Part shown: piece after piece, positions 5,889 through 13,677 of the stretch
Position numbering within the stretch: position 1 is the first letter of the stretch
How the letters are laid out: every line of letters starts with the position of its first letter
DNA from: an uncultured Cytophagaceae bacterium
GTDB lineage: Bacteria > Bacteroidota > Bacteroidia > Cytophagales > Spirosomataceae
Assembly (NCBI GenBank): GCA_938008575.1
Contig: CALLKB010000192.1
Location: 1 to 17,710, forward strand
DNA: 17,710 nucleotides
Direction of reading: 5' to 3'
The notes under the pieces: generated by a model
Databases searched by the model: none
Seen by the model: the letters and a program-made list of their open reading frames with translations, nothing else
What the model was told of the DNA's origin: nothing
Program-made: the position numbers and the translations under genes

Positions 5889-7451
5889 ATGCATAACAAT
5901 CATTTTTTCCTACGAATCTTAGCTCGGGAGCTACGTCAAATTTTGACCTATGCGCGGCTCAAGCAATGTTTTTCGCAGGAAAAGGATGAATTGGTTATTG
6001 GATTTGAGCGGCAAAATGGACAAGATTTTTGGATCAAATGTAGTTTTGGTTCGCAGTTTTCGAGTTTGCAATTTCCGGATGATTTCCGAAGGGCCGGTCG
6101 GAATTCTGTGGATTTGTTTTCTGATTTGCTTCTTCATGAAGTGCAAGATGTACGTGTTTTTGAGAATGAGCGTGCTATCGGTTTATATTTTCTGGGTGAA
6201 CAGGTTTTGGTTTTGAAGTTGTTTGGCAATCGATCCAATGTAATCCTTTTTCAAGTGGGAGAACATCAAGGCCAATTTCAGAAACGATTAGGCAAGGATT
6301 TCGATTTGACTTTGGGACAATTGGATCGGTCGATCGATCAGTCCTATGAAGCCTTTCAAGAAGCCGAAGGGGATTGGATGGCATTGTACCCAACTTTAGG
6401 AAAAGAAGGAGGCAATTATTTGCAAAGGTTGGGCTATACGAATCAATCGATGGAAGGTCAATGGAAACTCTTGCAGCAAACGTTGCAATGGCTTGATGTA
6501 CCCCAGATTTCGATCGTTGAGACGACTAAAGGAATTGCATTGACTTTATTTCCTAATGATGGAGAAGTCCTGTATCAAACGAAGGATGTGTTTGATGCTT
6601 TGAATCAATTTTATTCCTTGCATTATTCAGTAGGGGAGTTTCGTCGGGAGAAAACTTTGTTGATGGAAACTCTGGGTAAATTACACCTTAAGGCGATTCA
6701 TTACCTTGAAAGTTTAGAAAAGCAGCAAGTTAAAAGTGATTCGAGTTTAGCTTATGAAGAAATTGGAAATATTTTGATGGCCTTTTTGCATCTGATTCCC
6801 TCAGGAGCTAAGTCGGTTGAACTAGATGATTTTTACCACGGAGGAAAGGTTACTATTAAACTAAATCCGTTGTTGTCGGGCCCTGAAAATGCCGAAAATT
6901 ACTATCGAAAGGCGAAGAATTTCTCCAAAGAAATTGCGCAATGGGAAGCAACGGTTGCTAGGAAAAAGGCTGAAATTATTGAATTAGGGGCCCAACTGAA
7001 AGGCGTTGAAGCGGCTCAGGTTCGCAGGGAGTTGAAGCCTTATTTACAATATTTAAAAGTCCAACAATCAACTAAACAATCGTCGGAAGAGTTGCCATTC
7101 AAGCAATTTGTGACATCGGGCTGGACGATTTGGGTGGGCAAAAATGCAAAGAATAACGATTTGTTGACGCTGAAATACGCGAAGAAATTTGACATTTGGT
7201 TACATGCGAGGGATGTTTCGGGTTCCCATGTGATAATTCGAAATCCCCAACAACTAACGGTACCCAAACATGTGATTGAGAAGGCTGCAGAACTTGCTGC
7301 TCATTTTTCTAAACGGGCGACTGAGTCGCTTTGTCCTGTTATTGTGACCGCGAAAAAATATGTTCGAAAGACGAAAGATTTATTACCTGGGCAAGTGATT
7401 GTCGATCGGGAGGAAGAGGTTGTATTGGTTAGGCCGAATTATTGGGAATAG
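5889..7451 (+). CDS. rqcH: RqcH / NFACT family ribosome quality control protein
   Basis: The chosen start at 5889 (MHNNHFFLRILARELRQ) gives 520 residues; the in-frame ATG at 5832 lies inside divergent yigZ and adds no family sequence. The N-terminal NFACT-N region spans about residues 1-125 (GNRSNVIL at 113-120). A middle region with two predicted coiled coils follows (about 255-300 and 345-395). The C-terminal NFACT-R (DUF814) domain runs from about 415, with WTIWVGKNAKNNDLLTLKYA, DIWLHARDVSGSHV and PGQVIVDREEEVVLVRP. Bacterial RqcH binds obstructed 50S subunits carrying peptidyl-tRNA and directs alanine tailing for degradation. The position of the essential Asp-Arg pair known in Bacillus seems to read Glu-Arg here (NER, 93-95). 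Confidence 0.92.
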   Translation: MHNNHFFLRILARELRQILTYARLKQCFSQEKDELVIGFERQNGQDFWIKCSFGSQFSSLQFPDDFRRAGRNSVDLFSDLLLHEVQDVRVFENERAIGLYFLGEQVLVLKLFGNRSNVILFQVGEHQGQFQKRLGKDFDLTLGQLDRSIDQSYEAFQEAEGDWMALYPTLGKEGGNYLQRLGYTNQSMEGQWKLLQQTLQWLDVPQISIVETTKGIALTLFPNDGEVLYQTKDVFDALNQFYSLHYSVGEFRREKTLLMETLGKLHLKAIHYLESLEKQQVKSDSSLAYEEIGNILMAFLHLIPSGAKSVELDDFYHGGKVTIKLNPLLSGPENAENYYRKAKNFSKEIAQWEATVARKKAEIIELGAQLKGVEAAQVRRELKPYLQYLKVQQSTKQSSEELPFKQFVTSGWTIWVGKNAKNNDLLTLKYAKKFDIWLHARDVSGSHVIIRNPQQLTVPKHVIEKAAELAAHFSKRATESLCPVIVTAKKYVRKTKDLLPGQVIVDREEEVVLVRPNYWE

Positions 7452-7531
7452 TATAATTCCGTTAAATCCTTTTCTTTTCTCCTGAAATACCCTATTTTCG
7501 CAAAGATTACCCTTAACTAAACCCACTTTTT

Positions 7532-9205
7532 ATGCAAGCACACAGTTTACAGCTGCTCGACTATCTCGTATTTTTATTTTATTTCATCGTCGTTTCAGGC
7601 TACGGTTATTGGATTTACAATAAGAAAAAGTCAAAAATTGCGGATTCAAATGATTTCTTTTTAGCGGAAGGATCATTAACCTGGTGGGCCATCGGTTCTT
7701 CCTTAATTGCATCAAATATCTCTGCTGAACAGTTCATTGGGACTTCTGGAGATGGTTTTCAGATGGGTTTGGCGATCGCTACTTATGAGTGGATGGCAGC
7801 AGCAACGCTATTGATTGTTGCGATTTTCTTCATGCCGATCTATTTGAAGAACAAGATTTTTACCATGCCTCAGTTTTTAAATAGACGGTATAATTCCACT
7901 GTGAGTTTGATTATGGCCGTTTTTTGGTTGTTGTTATACATCGCGGTTAACTTAACATCCATTTTATATTTAGGAGCTTTAGCTGTTTCTACGATTTCCG
8001 GATTAGACTTCACGGTTTGTATGATTGCGATGTCGGCATTTGCCATTGTAATCACACTAGGCGGAATGAAGGTAATTGGTTACACAGACGTAATTCAAGT
8101 AGTTTTCTTGGTATTGGGAGGTTTGGTGACTTCTTATTTGGCCTTGAATTTAGTTTCTACACGTTTTGGAGGCGAAGGAGTTGTGAATGGTTTGAATCAT
8201 TTAATGACCAAAGCGCCCGATCATTTCCACATGATTTTCAGCAAAGACAACTCAAATTATCCATCGCTACCAGGTTTAGCTGTGTTAATTGGGGGTATGT
8301 GGATTGTCAACTTAAACTATTGGGGTTGTAATCAATACATTACACAAAGAGCTTTGGGAGCTGATTTGCCAACAGCCCGTAACGGGATTTTGTTTGCTGC
8401 ATTCTTAAAAATGATGATGCCAATTATCGTGGTTTTACCAGGTATTGCGGCGTATTTATTGTGGAAAGATGGTATGTTCCAAGCAGAAATGATGAAAGAT
8501 GGCGTTTTGAGCAAGGATAATGCTTACCCAGTGTTATTGAACTTATTGCCAGTAGGATTGAAAGGATTATCGTTTGCAGCATTAACGGCTGCCGTGGTTG
8601 CATCGATGGCGGGTAAAGCAAATTCGATCTCAACGATTTTCACGTTGGATATTTATAAGAACTACATCAATCCGAACGCAACTGAGAAACAATTGGTTTC
8701 GATTGGACGTCTTGCAGTAGTTGCTGCTATAATCATCGCTATTTTAATTGCTCCTTTTATGGGCATCGATAAGAAAGGTGGTTTCCAATTCATTCAGGAG
8801 TATACGGGGTATTTTTCACCGGGTATTTTTGCCTTGTTTATCATGGGATTCTTCTGGAAACGTACGACTTCAAAAGCAGCTTTATTCGCTTTATTGGGTG
8901 GTGTAACTTTCTCTGTAGTATCTAAGTATATTCCTACTTGGACAGGCGTTACAGATTCTATCTTCTATTCGTCTTTCCAAGATGCAGATGGCATGTATGT
9001 GATTCCATTCATTGATCGTATGGGATGGGTATTTACATTCTGTATCACATCGATGGTGGTTATCTCATTGTTAGATCCTGAATCGAAGAACAATCCAAAA
9101 GGCTTGGAAATCGATGCGAAGATGTTCAAACTTGAACCTTCATTTATTGCAGGGTCGGTGGTAATTGTGATGATGTTGTTGATGTTGTATACTTATTTTT
9201 GGTAG
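7532..9205 (+). CDS. Sodium/sugar symporter, SSS (SLC5) family, vSGLT-like
   Basis: 557 residues, about 14 hydrophobic segments, ending LYTYFW; close in length and layout to the Vibrio Na+/galactose transporter vSGLT. Compared with vSGLT from memory, the substrate-site residues appear conserved: Gln67 (NISAEQFIG), Glu86 (TYEW), Asn260 and Tyr263 (VNLNYWGCNQYI), Lys293 (AAFLKM) and Gln422 (FIQEYTG). The Na+ site helix reads AAVVASMAG (353-361), with Ala357 where vSGLT has the first of two serines and Ser358 retained. A galactose-like hexose or a related sugar is the likely substrate. It is transcribed alone; its stop codon merges with a heptamer repeat array, and a terminator lies at 9252. The nearest promoter-like sequence is weak. 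Confidence 0.92.
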   Translation: MQAHSLQLLDYLVFLFYFIVVSGYGYWIYNKKKSKIADSNDFFLAEGSLTWWAIGSSLIASNISAEQFIGTSGDGFQMGLAIATYEWMAAATLLIVAIFFMPIYLKNKIFTMPQFLNRRYNSTVSLIMAVFWLLLYIAVNLTSILYLGALAVSTISGLDFTVCMIAMSAFAIVITLGGMKVIGYTDVIQVVFLVLGGLVTSYLALNLVSTRFGGEGVVNGLNHLMTKAPDHFHMIFSKDNSNYPSLPGLAVLIGGMWIVNLNYWGCNQYITQRALGADLPTARNGILFAAFLKMMMPIIVVLPGIAAYLLWKDGMFQAEMMKDGVLSKDNAYPVLLNLLPVGLKGLSFAALTAAVVASMAGKANSISTIFTLDIYKNYINPNATEKQLVSIGRLAVVAAIIIAILIAPFMGIDKKGGFQFIQEYTGYFSPGIFALFIMGFFWKRTTSKAALFALLGGVTFSVVSKYIPTWTGVTDSIFYSSFQDADGMYVIPFIDRMGWVFTFCITSMVVISLLDPESKNNPKGLEIDAKMFKLEPSFIAGSVVIVMMLLMLYTYFW

Positions 9206-9251
9206 GTAAGAGTTAAGAACTAAGAGTAAAGAGTTACTTTACTACTCATAT

Positions 9252-9284
9252 AAAAAACCTCAGGATTTATTCTGGGGTTTTTTT
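9252..9284 (+). terminator. Terminator of the symporter gene
   Basis: AAAAAACCTCAG - GATTTATT - CTGGGGTTTTTTT forms a 12-bp stem with one G-T wobble and ends in a T-run on the + strand. It lies 47 nt after the symporter stop. Because of the A-run on the other arm it could also help terminate acs on the minus strand. Confidence 0.75.
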
Positions 9285-9294
9285 ATATAAAAAA

Positions 9295-9318
9295 TGCCCG
9301 ATGTTTTCACCTCGGGCA
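9295..9318 (-). terminator. Terminator of acs
   Basis: Read on the minus strand, TGCCCGA - GGTGAAAACA - TCGGGCA forms a 7-bp GC-rich stem followed at once by TTTTTTATAT. The arms are 9295-9301 and 9312-9318. This is a normal intrinsic terminator for the acs transcript, 78 nt past its stop codon. Confidence 0.75.
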
Positions 9319-9395
9319 CTCAATATATTCTTAATTCTTCACTTTTAACTCTCCACTCTCCACTCTCCACTCTTAGTTCTTAACTCTTACCTCAT

Positions 9396-11285
9396 TCAAA
9401 GCGCCCCTTCAATAATCGAATCCACTACACTCGGATCCAATAAGGTCGACGTATCTCCCAAACTCCCAAATTCACCCTCTGCGACCTTACGTAATATTCG
9501 GCGCATGATTTTGCCTGAACGGGTTTTGGGTAAGCCTGTGACGAATTGAATCTTATCCGGTTTGGCGATAGGCCCGATAACACGTGCTACAGTCGCCAAA
9601 ATATCTTTTCTTGTTAATTCATCATTAATCGTTGGATGCTCGCAGATTACATAGGCATAGATTCCTTGTCCTTTGACATCATGCGGAAATCCGACAACTG
9701 CAGACTCAATGACACCCGTGTGCATATTGATGGCATTTTCCACCTCAGCTGTTCCGATGCGGTGGCCTGAGATATTCATGACATCATCGACCCGACCAGT
9801 AATGCGGTAATAGCCATCTTCGTCGCGCATACATCCATCGCCGGTGAAGTAAAGTCCCGGATAGGTTGAGAAATAGGTTGATTTGCAACGTTCATGGTCG
9901 CCATACGTCGTACGGATAATGGATGGCCAAGGGTATTTGATACACAAGTTTCCATTGACGCCATTTCCCACAATTTCCTTGCCATTTTCATCGACTAAAA
10001 TCGGTTGGACTCCAGGCAATGGAAGTGTGGCAAAGGCAGGTTTCAACGGCGTAATTCCAGCAATGGGAGAGATCATTAATCCTCCGGTTTCTGTTTGCCA
10101 CCAGGTATCGACAATTGGGCAATTTCCTTTTCCAATCTTCTCATGATACCACTGCCAAGCCTCTTCGTTGATCGGTTCGCCGACTGAACCTAATACGCGC
10201 AATGAACTTAGGTCTTTGCCTTCCAAAAACGCATCACCAAAACCCATCAGCGAACGAATCGCCGTAGGAGCCGTGTAGAAAATGTTGACCTGATGACGTT
10301 TGATGATATCCCAGAAACGACCTGCATCTGGATAGGTCGGGATTCCTTCGAATAATACGGAAATCGCCCCATTCAATAATGGGCCATAAACCAAATAGGA
10401 GTGGCCTGTGATCCAACCGATATCAGCCGTACAGAAGAAGACATCTCCTGGATTGTATTGGAAAACATTGGCAAATGTATAGGCCGTATAAACCATGTAG
10501 CCACCACACGTATGTACAACGCCTTTGGGTTTGCCGGTTGAGCCTGAGGTATAAAGGATGAATAAAGGATCCTCCGCATTCATCGGCTCTGCAGCACATT
10601 CTTCGGATGCTTGTGCCTCTTCCTCTTCCCACCATAAATCCCGGCCTTTCAACATGGAAACCGGCGTTTTCGTACGTGTTTTGACGATGACTGTTTCTAC
10701 ACAAGGACAAGAAGTTAATGCCTCATCCACGGTTTCTTTCATCGGAATGCTTTTATTCCCGCGAACAGCACCATCCGTCGTTATCACGATTTTACATTGC
10801 GAGTCATTGATCCGATCCGAAATCGATTGTGCTGAAAAGCCGCCAAATACAACTGAGTGTATCGCCCCGATACGGGCACAGGCCAAAACGGCAATGGCTA
10901 ATTCGGGAATCATCGGCATGTAAATACATACCCGATCCCCTTTTTTGACCCCTTGCGCTTTTAATACGTTGCTGAACTTACAAACCCGAGCGTGTAATTG
11001 GCGATAGGTCAATGTGATGGCCTCATCTCCCGGTTCGTTAGGTTCATAAACAATCGCTGCCTGATCTGGAATTGTTTTTAAATGACGATCCAGCGCATTG
11101 GCAGTAATATTCATTTGACCATCTTCAAACCATTTGACTGAATAGTCATCAAAACTCCAATCCAAAACTTTGGTAAATGGTTTAATCCAATCAAATTCAT
11201 TGGCAATATTCGCCCAGAATTCTTCTGGTTTTTCAATACTTAGGGAATACGCTTCGTGGTATTCTTGTAAACTCGTAATTCTCAT
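9396..11285 (-). CDS. acs: Acetyl-CoA synthetase (AMP-forming)
   Basis: Activates acetate with ATP and CoA to acetyl-CoA through acetyl-AMP. The chosen start at 11285 (MRITSLQEYHEAY) gives 629 residues; the longer frame would overlap the upstream transporter gene. ANL-superfamily motifs: YTSGSTGKPKG (245-255), DTWWQTETGG (393-402) with the Trp that limits the acyl pocket to acetate in Acs, the hinge region GRVDDVMNISGHR (497-509), and LPKTRSGKIMRR (585-596) whose Lys592 is the catalytic lysine controlled by acetylation in Acs of other bacteria. It follows the MFS transporter stop by 4 nt, so the two form an operon suggesting uptake plus activation of acetate. No acetylase or deacetylase gene is in view. 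Confidence 0.96.
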   Translation of the reverse strand: MRITSLQEYHEAYSLSIEKPEEFWANIANEFDWIKPFTKVLDWSFDDYSVKWFEDGQMNITANALDRHLKTIPDQAAIVYEPNEPGDEAITLTYRQLHARVCKFSNVLKAQGVKKGDRVCIYMPMIPELAIAVLACARIGAIHSVVFGGFSAQSISDRINDSQCKIVITTDGAVRGNKSIPMKETVDEALTSCPCVETVIVKTRTKTPVSMLKGRDLWWEEEEAQASEECAAEPMNAEDPLFILYTSGSTGKPKGVVHTCGGYMVYTAYTFANVFQYNPGDVFFCTADIGWITGHSYLVYGPLLNGAISVLFEGIPTYPDAGRFWDIIKRHQVNIFYTAPTAIRSLMGFGDAFLEGKDLSSLRVLGSVGEPINEEAWQWYHEKIGKGNCPIVDTWWQTETGGLMISPIAGITPLKPAFATLPLPGVQPILVDENGKEIVGNGVNGNLCIKYPWPSIIRTTYGDHERCKSTYFSTYPGLYFTGDGCMRDEDGYYRITGRVDDVMNISGHRIGTAEVENAINMHTGVIESAVVGFPHDVKGQGIYAYVICEHPTINDELTRKDILATVARVIGPIAKPDKIQFVTGLPKTRSGKIMRRILRKVAEGEFGSLGDTSTLLDPSVVDSIIEGAL

Positions 11286-11289
11286 TGTT

Positions 11290-12936
11290 TTATTGGTCAA
11301 ATTCACCGCGCAAAGCAAAATATCCGAAAAGGCTCATGCCAACCGTGATGAAGGGAGCTAAAATAAACGTGTAAATAATGGCTGGGACTAGATCGTTGCC
11401 TCCTTTTTGCCACAAAGGAACAGCTTGGAAATAGACGAGGTATAATCCCGTTGCAATGCCTAAAACCATCCAAACGATACCTAATAGTCGTTTAAGACCA
11501 TTCATTTCGATTTCCTTTTTGATTTTGGCATCTTTCATGTAGACCAAACCGATGATCAAACATACGGATATCATGGCAATAGGGTAGTTTAATCCTTCCA
11601 AATAGGGCTTTGCAATGCTGGTATCTTTGGCAGCTGTGGTGACTAAAAATGTCGCAATCGCAGGCATTAATCCACCAAATATTCCATTTCCAATGTGATA
11701 GGGGAAAGACATGGAGGTGTAACGAATTTTAATGGGAAATAATTCAACCAAAAATGCTGCAATAGGTCCGTAGGCCATGCTCACAAAACTAATTAAGCAA
11801 AAAATGAGGCCTACTAATTTCCATTGAATGTCCGCTGGGACATGGATTTTGGAACCAGAATCCGAAATTGTCTCGATACTTCCATCGGTAAATGTTCGAA
11901 CCGTATTTCCTTTTTCATAGGAAATCGAACCTGTAACTTCCGTTTTTTGCTTCGTGTCTACTAAATCGTACATTTTCGAAAAGATAGGCCTGTAAAGGAT
12001 AAGTGCTAATGCCATGCCGGCCAGCATGATTCCTTTACGTCCAATTTTATCTGATAACGCGCCAAAAAGCACAAATAGGGGAGTTCCCGCGAGCAAACCA
12101 ATGACTAAAATCAGATTCGTTTGGGTTTCTTCTAAATGGCATATTTTCAATAAAAATGTTTGAGCATAAAATTGCCCCGTATACCAAACAAGACCCTGTC
12201 CCATGGTTGCGCCGAACAAAGCCAATAGCACAAATTTCAAATTTAATTTATTGCCAAATGATTCTTTTAATGGGTTTTTAGCCACATTTCCACTCGCTTT
12301 AGCTTCCTCAAATAAGGGTGATTCCGCCATGTTTTTACGGACAATGATGGATCCGATGACCATAACGATGGAGATGAGAAATGGGATGCGCCAACCGTAA
12401 TTATCAAATTCTTCTGCAGATAAAACACTTCGGGTGAGCATGATCACACCAAGCGAAATGATTAATCCGAGCGTCGCGGTGGTTTGAATCCAAGAGGTGT
12501 AAAAGCCCCTTTTATGCTCAGGAGAATGTTCCGCCACATAAGTTGCTGCACCGCCATATTCGCCACCTAATGCCAAGCCTTGCAATAAGCGCAGAACTAA
12601 GACCAAAATGGGGGCTAATGCTCCGATGCTTTGATAGGAAGGGATTAATCCGATGCCGAAAGTCGCTCCGCCCATCAACATTAAGGTCACCATGAACGTG
12701 TATTTCCGACCAATCACATCTCCTATTTTGCCAAAGAACAAGGCACCAAAGGGACGTACAACAAAGCCCGCCGCAAAGGTGGCTAGGGTATTCAAAAATG
12801 CTGCTGTGGGATTGTCGGTAGGGAAGAATTTAGTCGATAAAACGGTTGCTAAACTGCCAAAAATGTAGAAGTCGTACCATTCAATCAATGTACCAACCGA
12901 CGAGGCGCCGATGATGTAGCTTAATTTTTTGTTCAC
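11290..12936 (-). CDS. MHS-family MFS transporter, probably for acetate or another short carboxylate
   Basis: 548 residues, longer than the usual 420-450 for metabolite:H+ symporters. The N-terminal half has the family hallmarks IEWYDFYIFG (18-27), RPFGALFFGKIGDVIGRKYTF (61-81) and LRLLQGLALGGEYGGAATYVAE (115-136). The second MFS repeat motif is GALSDKIGRK (292-301). Two unusual parts: a soluble insert of about 50 residues between membrane segments (about 319-370, rich in Thr/Ser/Gly and likely beta), and two extra hydrophobic segments at the C-terminus (about 483-505 and 515-541), giving about 14 in total. It is the first gene of an operon with acs, 4 nt apart, so the substrate is inferred from context. 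It is divergent from the small membrane protein gene at 13004, with 67 nt between starts. Confidence 0.88.
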   Translation of the reverse strand: MNKKLSYIIGASSVGTLIEWYDFYIFGSLATVLSTKFFPTDNPTAAFLNTLATFAAGFVVRPFGALFFGKIGDVIGRKYTFMVTLMLMGGATFGIGLIPSYQSIGALAPILVLVLRLLQGLALGGEYGGAATYVAEHSPEHKRGFYTSWIQTTATLGLIISLGVIMLTRSVLSAEEFDNYGWRIPFLISIVMVIGSIIVRKNMAESPLFEEAKASGNVAKNPLKESFGNKLNLKFVLLALFGATMGQGLVWYTGQFYAQTFLLKICHLEETQTNLILVIGLLAGTPLFVLFGALSDKIGRKGIMLAGMALALILYRPIFSKMYDLVDTKQKTEVTGSISYEKGNTVRTFTDGSIETISDSGSKIHVPADIQWKLVGLIFCLISFVSMAYGPIAAFLVELFPIKIRYTSMSFPYHIGNGIFGGLMPAIATFLVTTAAKDTSIAKPYLEGLNYPIAMISVCLIIGLVYMKDAKIKKEIEMNGLKRLLGIVWMVLGIATGLYLVYFQAVPLWQKGGNDLVPAIIYTFILAPFITVGMSLFGYFALRGEFDQ

Positions 12937-13003
12937 AGGTTTAGAATTTTAACACAATATATTGATTTTTTAGCTAAAATTACGCTCTCAAATTATTCGA
13001 AAA

Positions 13004-13462
13004 ATGACTGATTTTAAAGAAACCCAACGCTTTACGCAATGGTGGTTGTGGTTGATCTTGATAGGGACATGGGGCTCAATTATCTACGCGTTTGTTCAGG
13101 AGCCGCCCCAAACAAATGTGGCCTATTTTGTCACAGGTTTTATCGCATTAGGATTACCAATTTTGTTTTGGCAGATGCGTTTAACGACGCGCGTTAGCAC
13201 TGATGGAGTTCATGTGCGTTTTGTTCCCTTTCACTTCAAAGAACAATTTTATGCTTGGGATTCGATTGAATCTGCACAGGTTAGGACCTATCGTCCTTTG
13301 TTGGAATATGGTGGTTGGGGAATCAAATATGGGTTCAACGGTCAAGGAAAAGTATTTAATGTGGCTGGGAATCAAGGCCTTCAATTGCTATTTAAGTCGG
13401 GGGCGAAATTGTTAATCGGAACTCAAAAGCCAACCGAAATTCAGGCCGCTCTGCCAGTGTAG
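13004..13462 (+). CDS. Small membrane protein with DUF6141/PH-like domain
   Basis: 152 residues. Two transmembrane segments (about 12-31 and 38-57) are followed by a soluble domain of about 90 residues with the motif TYRPLLEYGGWGIKYG (95-110) and FNVAGNQGLQLLFKSGAKLLIGTQKP (118-143). That pattern is typical of the DUF6141/bacterial PH-like proteins found widely in Bacteroidota; the domain should face the cytoplasm. The function is unknown. No clear TAnnTTTG promoter is seen in the 67-nt divergent gap to the MFS gene. A GC-rich palindrome begins 43 nt after the stop. Confidence 0.8.
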   Translation: MTDFKETQRFTQWWLWLILIGTWGSIIYAFVQEPPQTNVAYFVTGFIALGLPILFWQMRLTTRVSTDGVHVRFVPFHFKEQFYAWDSIESAQVRTYRPLLEYGGWGIKYGFNGQGKVFNVAGNQGLQLLFKSGAKLLIGTQKPTEIQAALPV

Positions 13463-13504
13463 ATTATCAAGTTCTTGGACAATTTATGTCAATAAAAAAA
13501 CGTT

Positions 13505-13613
13505 CGCAAGTTAGAGCAGCTACGCTGCCGGGGTCACGACCCCGGCAGCGTTTCCCACCGCGCGCGGCTGAAGGCCGAAAGCGCGAAATGCCAAAATAAA
13601 GCCGTAACTTGCG
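13505..13613. repeat. Compound GC-rich inverted repeat element
   Basis: Outer 9-nt arms CGCAAGTTA (13505-13513) and TAACTTGCG (13605-13613) enclose a perfect 14-bp hairpin (13522-13535 with 13538-13551, AC loop, core GCCGGGGTC) and a second GC-rich hairpin around 13561-13585 (CGGC/GCCG inside CGCG/CGCG with an AAA bulge). It is clearly more GC-rich than its surroundings. There is no T-tract on either strand, so it is not a simple terminator. It resembles a REP/BIME-type or MITE-like dispersed element, or a structured RNA; no open reading frame is inside. Confidence 0.65.
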
Positions 13614-13621
13614 GCATCATT

Positions 13622-13671
13622 ATGAGAATGCTTGTTATTTCCAGTTATTACTCATAAGCACACATTCTCAT
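13622..13671 (+). promoter_or_regulatory. Hairpin in the leader of the DEAD-box helicase gene
   Basis: ATGAGAATG (13622-13630) and CATTCTCAT (13663-13671) are perfect inverted 9-mers, extended inward by TGCTT/AAGCA across a short bulge. The structure ends 6 nt before the ATG at 13678 and so would overlap the ribosome-binding region. If transcribed it could mask the start and open at some condition; this is inference from sequence only. Confidence 0.4.
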
Positions 13672-13677
13672 TTTAAT

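Larger units (their letters stand above)
9205..9391. repeat. Intergenic cassette bounded by a 23-bp perfect inverted repeat made of 7-nt units
   Basis: Positions 9205-9227 and 9369-9391 are perfect inverted copies (23 nt). Each arm is made of heptamers: left arm GGTAA then GAGTTAA, GAACTAA, GAGTAAA, GAGTTAC. On the minus strand from 9386 the right arm reads GAGTTAA, GAACTAA, GAGTGGA three times, GAGTTAA, AAGTGAA, GAATTAA, all in register. The element fills nearly the whole gap between the symporter stop and the acs stop and encloses both terminators. Confidence 0.8.

Noticed and set aside
5950..6216. 88-residue hydrophobic-looking reading frame on the + strand
   Set aside because: Out of frame within rqcH, whose own frame is conserved throughout; no separate start signal.
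7493..7500. TATTTTCG as a -7 promoter element for the symporter gene
   Set aside because: One mismatch to TAnnTTTG and no TTTG/TTG at the right distance upstream; too weak to annotate.
13505..13613. Terminator for the DUF6141-type gene
   Set aside because: Stems are strong but no T-tract follows on either strand, and the nested outer arms are not expected of a terminator.
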